Source: Frigoribacterium endophyticum
GTDB lineage: Bacteria > Actinomycetota > Actinomycetes > Actinomycetales > Microbacteriaceae
Direction: 5' to 3'
Length of the DNA: 64,000 nt
Assembly: GCF_011759585.1 (NCBI RefSeq)
Contig: NZ_JAAOYV010000002.1
Span: 803,510-867,509 of the forward strand
The translations under genes were made by a program, and so were the position numbers. Numbering within the stretch: the first letter of the stretch is position 1; the number at the start of each line of letters is the position of its first letter. The notes under the pieces are model-generated. The model did no database searches, was not told where the DNA came from, and was given only the letters and a program-made list of their open reading frames with translations. Below, in pieces: positions 54,255 through 62,553 of the stretch.

Positions 54255-55395
54255 GACCACGACCACCGGCACGGCCGGAGCGCCCTCGGGCCGGGACCGC
54301 AAGCCCGGCTACGACTACGACCGCACCGTGCTGCGCCAGAAGCTCACGACCGTCGGGCGCACGCCCGGCTCGTCGAAGCCCGACCCCATCCTCACCGTCG
54401 ACAACGTCGTGCGTCGCTTCGGCGGCATGACCGCCGTCGACGTCGGGCACGTCGAGGTGCAGCGCGGGGCGATCACCGCGCTGATCGGCCCCAACGGCGC
54501 CGGCAAGACGACGTTCTTCAACCTCCTCACCGGCTTCGACAAGGCGTCCTCCGCCCCGACCGCGTTCAAGCGCGGCGAGGGCACGGCGAAGTGGGTCTTC
54601 GACGGCAAGCCGATGGGCAACGTCGGCGCCGCCAAGGTGGCCCGAGCCGGCATGGTGCGCACCTTCCAGCTGACGAAGGCGCTCTCACGCCTCACCGTGA
54701 TGGAGAACATGCTGCTCGGCGCCCGCGACCAGCCGGGCGAGAACTTCTTCGTCGGCATCGTGCCCCCGCTGTGGAAGGCCCGCGAGCGCGAGATCACCGT
54801 CAAGGCGGAGGAGCTGCTCGCCCGCTTCAAGCTGCTCGAGAAGAAGGACGACTACGCCGGCAGCCTCTCCGGCGGCCAGCGGAAGCTGCTCGAGATGGCG
54901 CGCGCCCTGATGAGCGACCCCGAGATGATCATGCTCGACGAGCCGATGGCCGGCGTGAACCCGGCGCTGACGCAGTCGCTGCTGGGCCACATCCAGTCGC
55001 TGCGCGACGACGGCACGACCGTGCTCTTCGTCGAGCACGACATGCACATGGTGCGGCACATCTCCGACTGGGTGATCGTCATGGCCGAGGGCAAGGTCGT
55101 GGCCGAGGGCCCGGCCGACACCGTCATGGACGACCAGGCCGTGATCGACGCCTACCTCGGCGCGCACCACGACACCGACCTGGGCGACGACTCGCTGCTC
55201 ACCGACGAGGCGTTCGACCAGATCGAGGAGGAGGTGGCGGCGGAGGACGCGGCCCGCGAGGGCGACCCGACCCGCGCCTCCTCGACCACCACCGCCGGCG
55301 GCGTCGCCGGGCGCGACCTGCCGGGCTCGCCCGACCCCTCCACCCCCACCGCGACGAACGCGGCCGACGACCAGCAGAGCGGAGACAGGGCATGA
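54247..55395 (+). CDS. livG: Branched-chain amino acid ABC transporter ATP-binding protein LivG
   Basis: A 382-aa ATPase, longer than the usual 255. Residues 1-50 are an extra N-terminal segment, and the last roughly 80 are acidic then Ser/Thr/Pro-rich (EEEVAAEDAAREGDPTRASS). The core has Walker A ALIGPNGAGKTTFFNLLTGF, signature SLSGGQRKLLEMARAL, Walker B MIMLDEPMAGVNP and switch His VEHDMHMV. The GTG overlaps livM by 8 bp, and its stop overlaps the livF ATG (ATGA). Confidence 0.92.
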   Translation: MSETTTTGTAGAPSGRDRKPGYDYDRTVLRQKLTTVGRTPGSSKPDPILTVDNVVRRFGGMTAVDVGHVEVQRGAITALIGPNGAGKTTFFNLLTGFDKASSAPTAFKRGEGTAKWVFDGKPMGNVGAAKVARAGMVRTFQLTKALSRLTVMENMLLGARDQPGENFFVGIVPPLWKAREREITVKAEELLARFKLLEKKDDYAGSLSGGQRKLLEMARALMSDPEMIMLDEPMAGVNPALTQSLLGHIQSLRDDGTTVLFVEHDMHMVRHISDWVIVMAEGKVVAEGPADTVMDDQAVIDAYLGAHHDTDLGDDSLLTDEAFDQIEEEVAAEDAAREGDPTRASSTTTAGGVAGRDLPGSPDPSTPTATNAADDQQSGDRA

Positions 55396-56180
55396 GCGCC
55401 TCGACGACGGAGATGCACCCCGGCACGGAGAAGTTCGCCGGCACCGAGCCGATCATGAACGCCAGCGGCCTCGTGGCCGGCTACCTGCCCGGCGTCAACA
55501 TCCTCAACGGCTGCGACCTCGTCTGCTACCCCGGCGAGCTGATCGGCATCATCGGCCCGAACGGCGCCGGCAAGTCGACGCTGCTCAAGGCCCTGTTCGG
55601 CCTCGTGAAGATCCACGAGGGCAGCGTCACGCTCGGCGGTGACGACATCACGAACCTCAAGGCCAACAAGCTCGTGCAGGCCGGCGTCGGCTTCGTGCCG
55701 CAGACCAACAACGTCTTCCCGTCGCTGACCATCGAGGAGAACCTGCAGATGGGCATGTTCCTCCGCCCGAAGGCCTTCGCCGAGCGGCTCGAGTACATCT
55801 ACGACCTCTTCCCCGTGCTCGGCGACCGTCGCGGCCAGCGCGCCGGCTCGCTCTCGGGAGGAGAGCGCCAGTCGGTCGCCATGGCGCGCGCGCTGATGAT
55901 GGACCCGAAGGTGCTGCTGCTCGACGAGCCGTCGGCCGGCCTCTCGCCGGTGCGCCAGGACGAGACCTTCATCCGCACCCGCCGCATCAACAAGGCCGGC
56001 GTCTCGGTGATCATGGTCGAGCAGAACGCTCGCCGCTGCCTGCAGATCTGCGACCGCGGCTACGTGCTCGACCAGGGCCGCAACGCCTACTCGGGCACGG
56101 GCCGCGAGCTCGCCGACGACCCGAAGGTGATCGAGCTGTACCTCGGCACGCTCGCGAAGGACGTCGACGAGACGCACTGA
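55392..56180 (+). CDS. livF: Branched-chain amino acid ABC transporter ATP-binding protein LivF
   Basis: A 262-aa ATPase: Walker A IIGPNGAGKSTLLKALFGLV, Q-loop VPQTNNVFPSLTIEENL, signature SLSGGERQSVAMARALMM, Walker B VLLLDEPSAGLSP and VMVEQNARR-like VIMVEQNARRCLQICDRGYV. About 25 residues precede the core domain. A perfect hairpin follows 20 bp past the stop. Confidence 0.93.
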   Translation: MSASTTEMHPGTEKFAGTEPIMNASGLVAGYLPGVNILNGCDLVCYPGELIGIIGPNGAGKSTLLKALFGLVKIHEGSVTLGGDDITNLKANKLVQAGVGFVPQTNNVFPSLTIEENLQMGMFLRPKAFAERLEYIYDLFPVLGDRRGQRAGSLSGGERQSVAMARALMMDPKVLLLDEPSAGLSPVRQDETFIRTRRINKAGVSVIMVEQNARRCLQICDRGYVLDQGRNAYSGTGRELADDPKVIELYLGTLAKDVDETH

Positions 56181-56199
56181 GCCCGGCGCCGAGCGCCAC

Positions 56200-56231
56200 G
56201 AGGGCCCCCACGCTGTGGCGTGGGGGCCCTC
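56200..56231 (+). terminator. Terminator hairpin after livF
   Basis: 14-bp perfect arms GAGGGCCCCCACGC / GCGTGGGGGCCCTC around TGTG, 20 bp past the stop codon. No T-run. Confidence 0.7.
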
Positions 56232-56286
56232 GGGCGTCGTGGGGGGGCTCGTGTGGCGGGAGGCTCGTGCGGCGGGGGCGCTGGGC

Positions 56287-56332
56287 CTGCGGGAGGCGCG
56301 GTGCCGGTCCCACGCACACCGCGCCTCCCTGC
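56287..56332. repeat. Family F hairpin, copy 2
   Basis: CTGCGGGAGGCGCGGTGC and the complementary GCACACCGCGCCTCCCTGC around CGGTCCCAC. Confidence 0.85.
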
Positions 56333-56437
56333 GGCCCTCGCTGCGGATCGTGGCCGGTGCGGCGGGTCGGCGTCACTCCCGGCGGGCCCGCGCCGGCCCG
56401 CCCCTGAGGACACCGACCCGCCGCACCCGGGGCTCTG

Positions 56438-56726
56438 CCGTAGAACGCGAGGGATCCGTCGGGCGCCGACGCAGGAAGGCGGGCCGCCGAACCGCCGCAG
56501 CACGGATCACGCTCAAATTTGAGAGCACGAGGCTGTGGGAGGCGCGGTGCGGGTCCGGCGCACATCGCGCCTCCCCGGGGTTACCCGTAGAGCGAGAGCG
56601 ATCCGTCGGGCGCCGACGCAAGAAGGCGGGCCGCCGAACCGCCGCAGCACGGATCACGCTCGAATTCGAGAGCAGGGGGCTGTAGGAGGCTCGGAGTCCG
56701 TCCCGCGCACACCGCGCCTCCTGCAG
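56438..56726. repeat. 147-bp tandem duplication carrying families E and F
   Basis: Copy 1 begins CCGTAGAACGCGAG at 56438 and copy 2 CCGTAGAGCGAGAG at 56585. Each contains GATCCGTCGGGCGCCGACGC, GGGCCGCCGAACCGCCGCAG, CACGGATCACGCTC and the palindrome CTCAAATTTGAG (56513-56524) or CTCGAATTCGAG (56660-56671), then a family F hairpin (56533-56576 and 56680-56726). Confidence 0.9.
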
Positions 56727-56854
56727 GCCCTCGGTGGTGGACCGTGGCCGAAGCGGCGGGTCCCCGTCACCCCCGGCGGGTCAGCGCCCACCCGCCCAGG
56801 AGGACACGGACCCGCCGCACACGCCTGCACCGCACCCCGGGCACCGCACACGGA

Positions 56855-56886
56855 GAAGGCCCCGACGCCGGAGCGTCGGGGCCTTC
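56855..56886 (-). terminator. Terminator hairpin after livK
   Basis: 14-bp perfect arms GAAGGCCCCGACGC / GCGTCGGGGCCTTC around CGGA, 26 bp past the livK stop. Confidence 0.7.
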
Positions 56887-56912
56887 AGGGTGCAGCAGGT
56901 GCCGCGGTCGGG

Positions 56913-58253
56913 CTAGTCGCCCGCGGTGCCCTCGACGGCCGTCTGGTAGACGGGCTTGTTGTCGCCGTCGAACTGGTAGATGCCGATGAAGGCCGACGAC
57001 GGGTCGTTCTTGTCGTCGAACGGCCCGATGCCCGAGGGGCCCGTGTAGTGGATGTCGCCGCCGCCGTCGAGCGCGGTGACGCACTCCTCGAAGGTCGAGC
57101 ACTCGGTGCCGTCGGTCGCGCCGGAGACCCCGGCCATGTTGGCCTGGATCGTGCCGGCGTCGGTGCCGCCGCCCTTCACCGCGGCGAGCGCGGCGAGGAT
57201 GGTGGCGTCGTAGGACTCCTGCGCGTACGAGTAGTCGGCGAGGGGGCTGCCGGCCGTGCGCTGGTAGAAGTCGCTGAAGCGCGCCTGCAGGTCGGTCGAC
57301 GGGAACGCACCGGGGATGGTGCCCTTGGCGCCCTCGAGGGTGCCCGGGTCGAAGTCCTCGCTGTAGTCGGCCGTGTTGCCGTCCGACATGTAGACCTTGC
57401 TCATGTCCCAGCCCTGCGAGACGAGCTCGGGCACGATCGACGCGGTCTCGTCGAAGGCGAGGATGACGATGGCGTCGGGGTCGGAGCCGATCGCGGCGGT
57501 CACCTCGGACGAGAACGTGGTCTGGCCGGGCGGGAACTCCTGGCCCTCGCCCTCGGCGCCGTAGACGACGGTTCCGCCGGAGGACTCGATCGAGGCCTGG
57601 GTCGAGTTGCGGAGGCCGGTGCCGTAGGTGTCGTTGAAGACGATGAACGCGACGTTGGCGTTGCCGTCGTCGACGATCTGCTGGCCGAGCGCCGAGCCCT
57701 GGACGGAGTCCGGCGGCGCGGTGCGGAAGTAGTACGACGAGTAGCCGCTGAGGTCGGTCGCCGTGTTGGCGGGCGAGATCTGCACGATGCAGGCCGCGGT
57801 GATCTGGTCGATGACGTTCAGCGTGACGCTGGAGGACTCCGCGCCGATCGCGACGGGCACCTTCGCGTCGATCAGCTGCGTCGCTGCGGCGCTCGAGACG
57901 GTGAGGTCGTTGCTGTCGCCCGAGTCGGTGCTGGGGTCGATCGTGACGTCCTGGCCGAGCACGCCGCCGGCGGCGTTGATGTCCTCGACGGCGAGGCCGA
58001 CGCCGGACTCGGCGGGCGGGTTGAGGTACGCGAGGGTACCCGTGCTCGGCAGGATGGTGCCGATGCGGAGAGCGTCCTGGCTGGGGCTGCTGGGCGCCTC
58101 GCAGGCGGCAGCGGGGTCGGTCTTCGCCGACGCCGACGCGCTCGACGAGGAGGTGTCGTCGCTGGGCGTCGAGGTGGACGAACAAGCGGCGAGGAGGACG
58201 GAGGCGGCTCCTGCGAGCGCCAGAGCCTTCAGCCCTTTGGTGGATCGGATCAT
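56913..58253 (-). CDS. livK: Branched-chain amino acid ABC transporter substrate-binding lipoprotein
   Basis: A 446-aa periplasmic-binding-type lipoprotein. The signal peptide ends with lipobox SVLLAACSS (Cys at about residue 24), then a Ser/Ala-rich linker and the type I binding fold: RIGTILPSTGTLAYLNPPAE, AVEDINAAGGVLGQ, FNDTYGTGLRNSTQ and SYDATILAALAAVKGG. It should deliver ligand to LivHMGF encoded convergently. AAGGGA lies 6 nt before the ATG. Binding proteins are often separately expressed to give excess over permease; a promoter motif shared with livH lies at 58382-58392. Confidence 0.93.
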   Translation of the reverse strand: MIRSTKGLKALALAGAASVLLAACSSTSTPSDDTSSSSASASAKTDPAAACEAPSSPSQDALRIGTILPSTGTLAYLNPPAESGVGLAVEDINAAGGVLGQDVTIDPSTDSGDSNDLTVSSAAATQLIDAKVPVAIGAESSSVTLNVIDQITAACIVQISPANTATDLSGYSSYYFRTAPPDSVQGSALGQQIVDDGNANVAFIVFNDTYGTGLRNSTQASIESSGGTVVYGAEGEGQEFPPGQTTFSSEVTAAIGSDPDAIVILAFDETASIVPELVSQGWDMSKVYMSDGNTADYSEDFDPGTLEGAKGTIPGAFPSTDLQARFSDFYQRTAGSPLADYSYAQESYDATILAALAAVKGGGTDAGTIQANMAGVSGATDGTECSTFEECVTALDGGGDIHYTGPSGIGPFDDKNDPSSAFIGIYQFDGDNKPVYQTAVEGTAGD

Positions 58254-58381
58254 CCGTGGTCCCTTTCTGGAAGCGCGTGCAGCCGGACCGCCACTAGGCA
58301 GACGGTCCTCGCGATTGAGAAGAAACTAGGGCTCGATTGTTTCCGGCGCGTGTTCTGGTCGTCACTCAGGGGTTTCGTTAG

Positions 58382-58392
58382 CAATTCGTGAC
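58382..58392 (-). promoter_or_regulatory. Candidate liv operator upstream of livK
   Basis: Minus-strand GTCACGAATTG, ending 128 bp before the livK ATG and followed by CTAACGAAAC. It matches the motif upstream of livH in orientation and distance. Confidence 0.5.
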
Positions 58393-58399
58393 ATGCCCT

Positions 58400-58420
58400 C
58401 AGGAGGCGCGGTGCGGGCCC
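58400..58420. repeat. Family F half-element
   Basis: CAGGAGGCGCGGTGCGGGCCC matches the left arm of family F; no matching right arm follows. It lies 11 bp past the rarD stop. Confidence 0.6.
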
Positions 58421-58430
58421 CCGACGGACG

Positions 58431-59417
58431 TCACGCCACAGCGGAGCGCGGTCGTGCCCGGCGGCTCGCCGACACCATGTCGACGGTCAGCACCACGAGG
58501 GCGACCCAGACGATCGCGAAGCCGACCCAGCGGCTGGTCGGCATCTGCTCGTGGAGCAGGACGACGCCGACGACGAACTGCAGCACGGGCGCGAGGTACT
58601 GGGTGAGCCCGATCGTCGCGAGGGGCAGTCGTCGCGCGGCGGCCGCGAAGAGCAGCAGCGGCACCGCGGTCACGACGCCCGAGCTGATCACGGTGAGGGT
58701 GTGCAGCAGGCTCACCGAGCCGAACACGACACCGCCGTCGACGCCGGTCGCGGCGATCACGACGAGGGCGACCGCGGCGACGGGCGCGACCGCGAGCGTC
58801 TCGAGGGTCAGGCCGCTGACGGCGTCGACGCGCCCGCCCATCTGCTTCTTCACGAGCCCGTAGGCGCCGAACGAGAACGCCATGATCAGCGAGGCCCACG
58901 GCACGCCGCCGGTGCCGAGGGCGATCACGACGACGGCCACGGCGCTGAGGCCGATGGCGGCCCACTGGGCGGGCCGGAGGCGCTCCCGCAGCACGAGGAC
59001 GGCGAGCAGCACGGTGACGATCGGGTTGATGAAGTAGCCGAGGGCCGCCTCCACGACGTGCCCGGCGAGCGTCGCGACGATGAAGGTCGTCCAGTTGACG
59101 ACGATGAGCACGCCCGCGAGCGCCATCGGCGCGACGACGCAGCCCTGGCGCAGCAGCGCCAGGAAGGCCGGGAAGCCGCGCGTCACGGCGAGCAGCACCA
59201 GACAGAACGCCAGCGAGAAGAGGATGCGCCACGAGACGATCTCGAACGGCCCCGAGGGCGACATGAGCAGGAAGAAGATCGGCAGCACGCCCCACAGGCC
59301 GTAGGCGCTGACCGCGTAGGCGAGGCCGGAGCCGGCTCGCTCGACCGGGCCCGAGGGCCGGGCGGGGCCGGCGGGCTCGACGGGGGCGGAGGAGGCGCGG
59401 GCACGGTCGTCGGTCAC
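58431..59417 (-). CDS. rarD: EamA/RarD family transporter
   Basis: A 328-aa inner-membrane protein with ten hydrophobic segments in two EamA repeats. Signatures include AYGLWGVLPIFFLLM, PFEIVSWRILFSLAFCL, NWTTFIVATLAGHVVEAALG, YFINPIV and TQYLAPVLQFVVGVVLLHE, typical of RarD-type drug/metabolite transporters. A TAGAGT element 6 nt before the GTG indicates a leaderless start. The substrate is unknown. Confidence 0.9.
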   Translation of the reverse strand: MTDDRARASSAPVEPAGPARPSGPVERAGSGLAYAVSAYGLWGVLPIFFLLMSPSGPFEIVSWRILFSLAFCLVLLAVTRGFPAFLALLRQGCVVAPMALAGVLIVVNWTTFIVATLAGHVVEAALGYFINPIVTVLLAVLVLRERLRPAQWAAIGLSAVAVVVIALGTGGVPWASLIMAFSFGAYGLVKKQMGGRVDAVSGLTLETLAVAPVAAVALVVIAATGVDGGVVFGSVSLLHTLTVISSGVVTAVPLLLFAAAARRLPLATIGLTQYLAPVLQFVVGVVLLHEQMPTSRWVGFAIVWVALVVLTVDMVSASRRARPRSAVA

Positions 59418-59423
59418 GTCACG

Positions 59424-59429
59424 ACTCTA
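59424..59429 (-). promoter_or_regulatory. Leaderless -10 element of rarD
   Basis: Minus-strand TAGAGT, CGTGAC, then the GTG at 59417. Confidence 0.58.
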
Positions 59430-59533
59430 GGGCGAGCCCCCGTCGCCGACCGGTCCGGTGCTGCCGTCGACCGTGCCGCTCCTGCCGATCTCGCGCACGG
59501 CCCGGTCGCCGAGGCGCGTCCCGCGCACGACGA

Positions 59534-59559
59534 AGGCCCCCGCCGTGTGGCGGGGGCCT
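59534..59559 (-). terminator. Terminator hairpin after groES
   Basis: 11-bp arms AGGCCCCCGCC / GGCGGGGGCCT around GTGT, 25 bp past the stop. Confidence 0.65.
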
Positions 59560-59584
59560 CCGGGTGGAGCAGGGTGTCGACCGA

Positions 59585-59881
59585 CTAGCGGACGATGACG
59601 GCGAGCACGTCGCGGGCCGAGAGGACGAGGTAGTCCTGGCCGTCGTACTTGACCTCGGTTCCGCCGTACTTGCTGTAGATGACCTTGTCGCCGACGGCGA
59701 CGTCGAGCGGGACGCGGTTGCCGTTGTCGTCGATGCGACCCGGCCCGACCGCCACGACCTCGCCCTCCTGGGGCTTCTCCTTGGCGGTGTCGGGGATCAC
59801 GAGGCCGGAAGCCGTGGTCTGCTCGGCTTCGACCTGCTGGATGACGATGCGATCTTCGAGCGGCTTGATGGAGACCGACAC
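59585..59881 (-). CDS. groES: Co-chaperonin GroES (Cpn10)
   Basis: 98 aa forming the heptameric lid of Gro[22 protein letters not shown], the mobile loop [55 protein letters not shown] and [10 protein letters not shown] are all canonical. The GTG follows GAGG at 7 nt. Two CIRCE elements upstream show HrcA control. No groEL follows; the hairpin after the stop ends the transcript, so this is a stand-alone groES. Confidence 0.97.
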   Translation of the reverse strand: MSVSIKPLEDRIVIQQVEAEQTTASGLVIPDTAKEKPQEGEVVAVGPGRIDDNGNRVPLDVAVGDKVIYSKYGGTEVKYDGQDYLVLSARDVLAVIVR

Positions 59882-59921
59882 GGTTGACCTCTGCTTTCTC
59901 GGAACTTCGTAGAACGTGGGG

Positions 59922-59946
59922 TGGCACTCACCACGTGCGAGTGCCA
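59922..59946. promoter_or_regulatory. CIRCE element 1 (HrcA operator)
   Basis: TGGCACTC-N9-GAGTGCCA with spacer ACCACGTGC, 41 bp upstream of the groES start. It matches the CIRCE core GCACTC-N9-GAGTGC. Confidence 0.9.
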
Positions 59947-59966
59947 GGAACAACTGTAGGGGCCTG

Positions 59967-59993
59967 CTGGCACTCGGTCAACACGAGTGCCAG
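59967..59993. promoter_or_regulatory. CIRCE element 2 (HrcA operator)
   Basis: CTGGCACTC-N9-GAGTGCCAG with spacer GGTCAACAC. Centres of the two elements are 46 bp apart. Confidence 0.9.
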
Positions 59994-60012
59994 CGGCACG
60001 GCGTCGATGCGC

Positions 60013-60018
60013 GAGACT
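60013..60018 (+). promoter_or_regulatory. Possible leaderless -10 of the methyltransferase gene
   Basis: GAGACT lies 7 nt before the ATG at 60026; a weak match. Confidence 0.3.
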
Positions 60019-60025
60019 GGAGCCC

Positions 60026-61213
60026 ATGGACACCACCGAGCTGCTCGAGATCCTCTCGCCCGAGGGGCTCCGGCTGCTCGACTCGCTGCCCGTGCGGCGG
60101 AGCGACGACGACGTCGTCGGCACGGTCGCGGCGCTCCGCAAGCAGGGCCACTCCCCCGCGCTCGTCGCCGCCGTGCTGAGCCAGGCCCGGCTCCGGGGCC
60201 GTGCCGTCGCCAAGTTCGGCGACTTCGCCAGCCGCATGCTCTTCACCGAGGCGGGCCTCGAGCAGGCCACGCGCCTCCCCGTGGCCGCCCGGCACGCCGG
60301 CCGGTTCCGCGCCGCCGGGGCCCGGCGGGTCGCCGACCTCGGCTGCGGCATCGGGGGCGACGCGATGGCCCTGGCGGCCCTCGAGCTCGACGTGCTCGCG
60401 GTCGAGCGCGACGAGGTCACCGCCGCCGTCGCCGCGTACAACCTCGCCCCCTGGTCGGGCGCCCGCGTCGAGCACGCCGACGCCGCCGACGTCGACCTCG
60501 CGGGCGTCGACGCCGTCTTCCTCGACCCGGCCCGACGCACGGCCGGGCACAGCGGCACGAAGCGCCTCGCCGACCCGGCCGACTGGTCGCCCTCGCTCGA
60601 CGTCGCCTTCGGGCACGCCGAGCACCGACCGACCGGGGTCAAGCTCGGCCCCGGCATCGACCGCGAGCTGCTGCCCGCCGACGCGGAGTGCCAGTGGATC
60701 TCCGTCGACCGCGAGGTCGTCGAGCTCGGGGTCTGGTTCGGGGCGCTCGCGCGGCCCGGCGTCGGGCGGTCCGCCCTCGTGGTCACCGCCTCCGGCACCG
60801 CCGAGCTCACCGCGCCCGCCGACTCCGACGACGTCGAGGTGGGCGACCTCGGCGAGTGGCTCTACGAGCCCGACGGCGCCGTCATCCGGGCCCGCCTGAT
60901 CGGCGACCTCGCCCGGAGCCTCGGCGCCCGGACGGTCAGCCGCGACATCGCGTACCTCACCGCGGACGCACCGGTCGAGACGCCCTTCGCCCAGGTGTTC
61001 CGCGTGGTCGAGGCCCTGCCCCTCGACGAGAAGACCCTCAAGCGCGAGCTGCGCGCCCGGGGCGTCGGCCGCCTCGAGATCAAGAAGCGCGGGGTCGACG
61101 TCGACCCCGCCGCCTTCCGCAAGCGCCTCTCGCTGCAGGGCACCGGCTCGGCGACGCTGGTGCTGACGCGCGTCGCCGGGCGGCACACGGCCCTGCTCTG
61201 CGAGCGCGTCTGA
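60026..61213 (+). CDS. THUMP-like class I SAM-dependent methyltransferase
   Basis: 395 aa. An N-terminal helical region (residues 1-85) precedes the Rossmann methyltransferase core: RVADLGCGIGGDAMALAALE (motif I, about 105), VLAVERDEVTAAVAAYN (acidic ribose-binding residue), and AVFLDPARRTAGHSGTKRL, where DPAR may mark a base-modifying active site. The C-terminal 90 residues (LKRELRARGVGRLEIKKRGV) match the THUMP-like domain of actinobacterial RNA methyltransferase relatives. The ATG at 60026 is preferred over upstream GTG codons. Substrate probably RNA, unproven. It is divergent from groES across the CIRCE region. Confidence 0.84.
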   Translation: MDTTELLEILSPEGLRLLDSLPVRRSDDDVVGTVAALRKQGHSPALVAAVLSQARLRGRAVAKFGDFASRMLFTEAGLEQATRLPVAARHAGRFRAAGARRVADLGCGIGGDAMALAALELDVLAVERDEVTAAVAAYNLAPWSGARVEHADAADVDLAGVDAVFLDPARRTAGHSGTKRLADPADWSPSLDVAFGHAEHRPTGVKLGPGIDRELLPADAECQWISVDREVVELGVWFGALARPGVGRSALVVTASGTAELTAPADSDDVEVGDLGEWLYEPDGAVIRARLIGDLARSLGARTVSRDIAYLTADAPVETPFAQVFRVVEALPLDEKTLKRELRARGVGRLEIKKRGVDVDPAAFRKRLSLQGTGSATLVLTRVAGRHTALLCERV

Positions 61214-61227
61214 CCCGGCACGACGAC

Positions 61228-61253
61228 GGCCGTCGCACCGGGGTGCGACGGCC
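61228..61253. terminator. Hairpin between convergent methyltransferase and DUF4190 genes
   Basis: 12-bp perfect arms GGCCGTCGCACC / GGTGCGACGGCC with a two-base loop. Confidence 0.65.
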
Positions 61254-61309
61254 GAGGTCGTCAGGAGGCGCGGGCCGGGCGGCGAGCACCGCCGCCGGAC
61301 CGCCTCGGG

Positions 61310-62359
61310 TCAGTACCCGTAGTAGTTGCTGTCGGCGACGGTGCTGAAGAACGTCGCCCAGCCGATCCAGACGACGATCGCGAGGGCGATGCCCGCGTAG
61401 CCGACGATGAGGCCGGTCAGCCAGAACCCGCGCGAGCGGGGCTCGCGCTTCTGGGCGACGTGGCCGAGCACCACTCCGGCGATCGAGAAGATGATGCCGG
61501 CCCCGAAGGTGACGACGAGGATCGTGATGAACGCGCCGAAGATCGAGCCGATCATCGCGAGCAGGCTGAGCACGCTCGACGGCTTGGTGGGCCCGGCCGA
61601 GGCGTAGGGCGCGTAGGGCGAGCCGTAGGGCTGCTGCTGCGGGGCGCCGTAGGGCTGGCCGTACTGCTGCGGCTGGCCGTACTGCTGCTGCGGCTGGCCG
61701 TACTGCTGGGGCTGGCCGTACTGGCCCGGCTGCGGCTGGCCTTGCTGTCCCGGCCGCTGCGACGGCTGCTGGCCGTACTGGCCCTGCGGCGGCTGCTGCC
61801 CGTACTGGCCCTGCTGCGGCTGCTGGCCGTACTGCTGCGAGCCCGGCTGGCCCGGCGCCGCCGGGCCGGTCGGAGCGCCGTAGCCGGGCCGCGGCGGCTG
61901 AGGAGCACCGTAGGGCGCCGACGCGGGGGCCCCGTAGGGAGCCGACTGCGGGGCACCCTGCGCGGGGGCCCCGTAGGGAGCCGACTGCGGAGCACCCTGC
62001 GACGGCGACCCGTAGGGAGCCGACTGCGGCGCCCCGTACGGCGCCGACTGCGGAGCAGCCTGCGCGGGGGCTCCGTACGGCGCCGACGGCGCGCCCTGCG
62101 CCGTGCCCGGCTGCGGCGCCGCGAACGGCGAGCGCTGCGGGGCCGGGGTCTGCCCCGGGGCGACGAACGGGTCGTGGGCGGGGCGCGCGGCGGGCTGCGA
62201 CGCGGCGCCGGGGAAGGAGGTGGGCGGCAGCGGCGGCGACTGCTGGTCGCCCGCGGGCGCGGGCGGCGGCGTCGGCGCCCGCGCCGGCTCGGACTGCGGC
62301 GCGTCAGCGGACTGCGGTGCGCGCCCGGACTGCTCGGGGGTGGTGTCGTCGGTGGCCAT
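61310..62359 (-). CDS. DUF4190 membrane protein with Gln/Pro/Tyr-rich repeats
   Basis: 349 aa. Residues 1-255 are low-complexity: PYGAPxQxAPQSA units (about 85-150), then QYGQPQQ-type units (about 170-240). Two membrane helices follow (SLLAMIGSIFGAFITILVV and FWLTGLIVGYAGIALAIVVW) with the short loop GHVAQKREPRSRG, typical of DUF4190. AAGG lies 7 nt before the ATG. A paralogue lies 195 bp upstream. The Gln/Tyr-rich part could be disordered or phase-separating; function unknown. Confidence 0.82.
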   Translation of the reverse strand: MATDDTTPEQSGRAPQSADAPQSEPARAPTPPPAPAGDQQSPPLPPTSFPGAASQPAARPAHDPFVAPGQTPAPQRSPFAAPQPGTAQGAPSAPYGAPAQAAPQSAPYGAPQSAPYGSPSQGAPQSAPYGAPAQGAPQSAPYGAPASAPYGAPQPPRPGYGAPTGPAAPGQPGSQQYGQQPQQGQYGQQPPQGQYGQQPSQRPGQQGQPQPGQYGQPQQYGQPQQQYGQPQQYGQPYGAPQQQPYGSPYAPYASAGPTKPSSVLSLLAMIGSIFGAFITILVVTFGAGIIFSIAGVVLGHVAQKREPRSRGFWLTGLIVGYAGIALAIVVWIGWATFFSTVADSNYYGY

Positions 62360-62470
62360 CAGGAGCCTTTCGCGTGCGGGCGGCGGAGCATCGGAGGAGT
62401 CGCGGTGCGGTGTCGAAGATCAGGTGCGGTGCCGTGCGGTGTCGCCGCGGACCAGGTGGACCGGACGGAC

Positions 62471-62503
62471 GACGGGGCCCACGCCGTCGGCGTGGACCCC
62501 GTC
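62471..62503 (-). terminator. Hairpin between the DUF4190 paralogues
   Basis: 15-bp arms GACGGGGYCCACGCC around GTC (one mismatch), about 50 bp past the stop of the upstream gene. Confidence 0.55.
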
Positions 62504-62553
62504 ATCGTATCGACGCCTCCGATGAGGCAGCCATGAAGCCCGTGGGCGTCGGC

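Larger units (their letters stand above)
56181..56912. other. Repeat island between livF and livK
   Basis: A 732-bp convergent gap. It contains terminators at both ends, three family F hairpins (56287, 56533 and 56680) and a 147-bp tandem duplication (from 56438) carrying family E sequence. Open frames here read only repeat-encoded peptides. No gene is supported. Confidence 0.85.

Noticed and set aside
56215-56920. Small proteins in the livF-livK gap
   Set aside because: Every open frame there is composed of family E/F repeat translation on both strands, without ribosome sites or recognisable domains.
59922-59993. Terminator between groES and the methyltransferase gene
   Set aside because: The dyads have the exact CIRCE core and nine-base spacer and lie upstream of both divergent genes, so they are operators.
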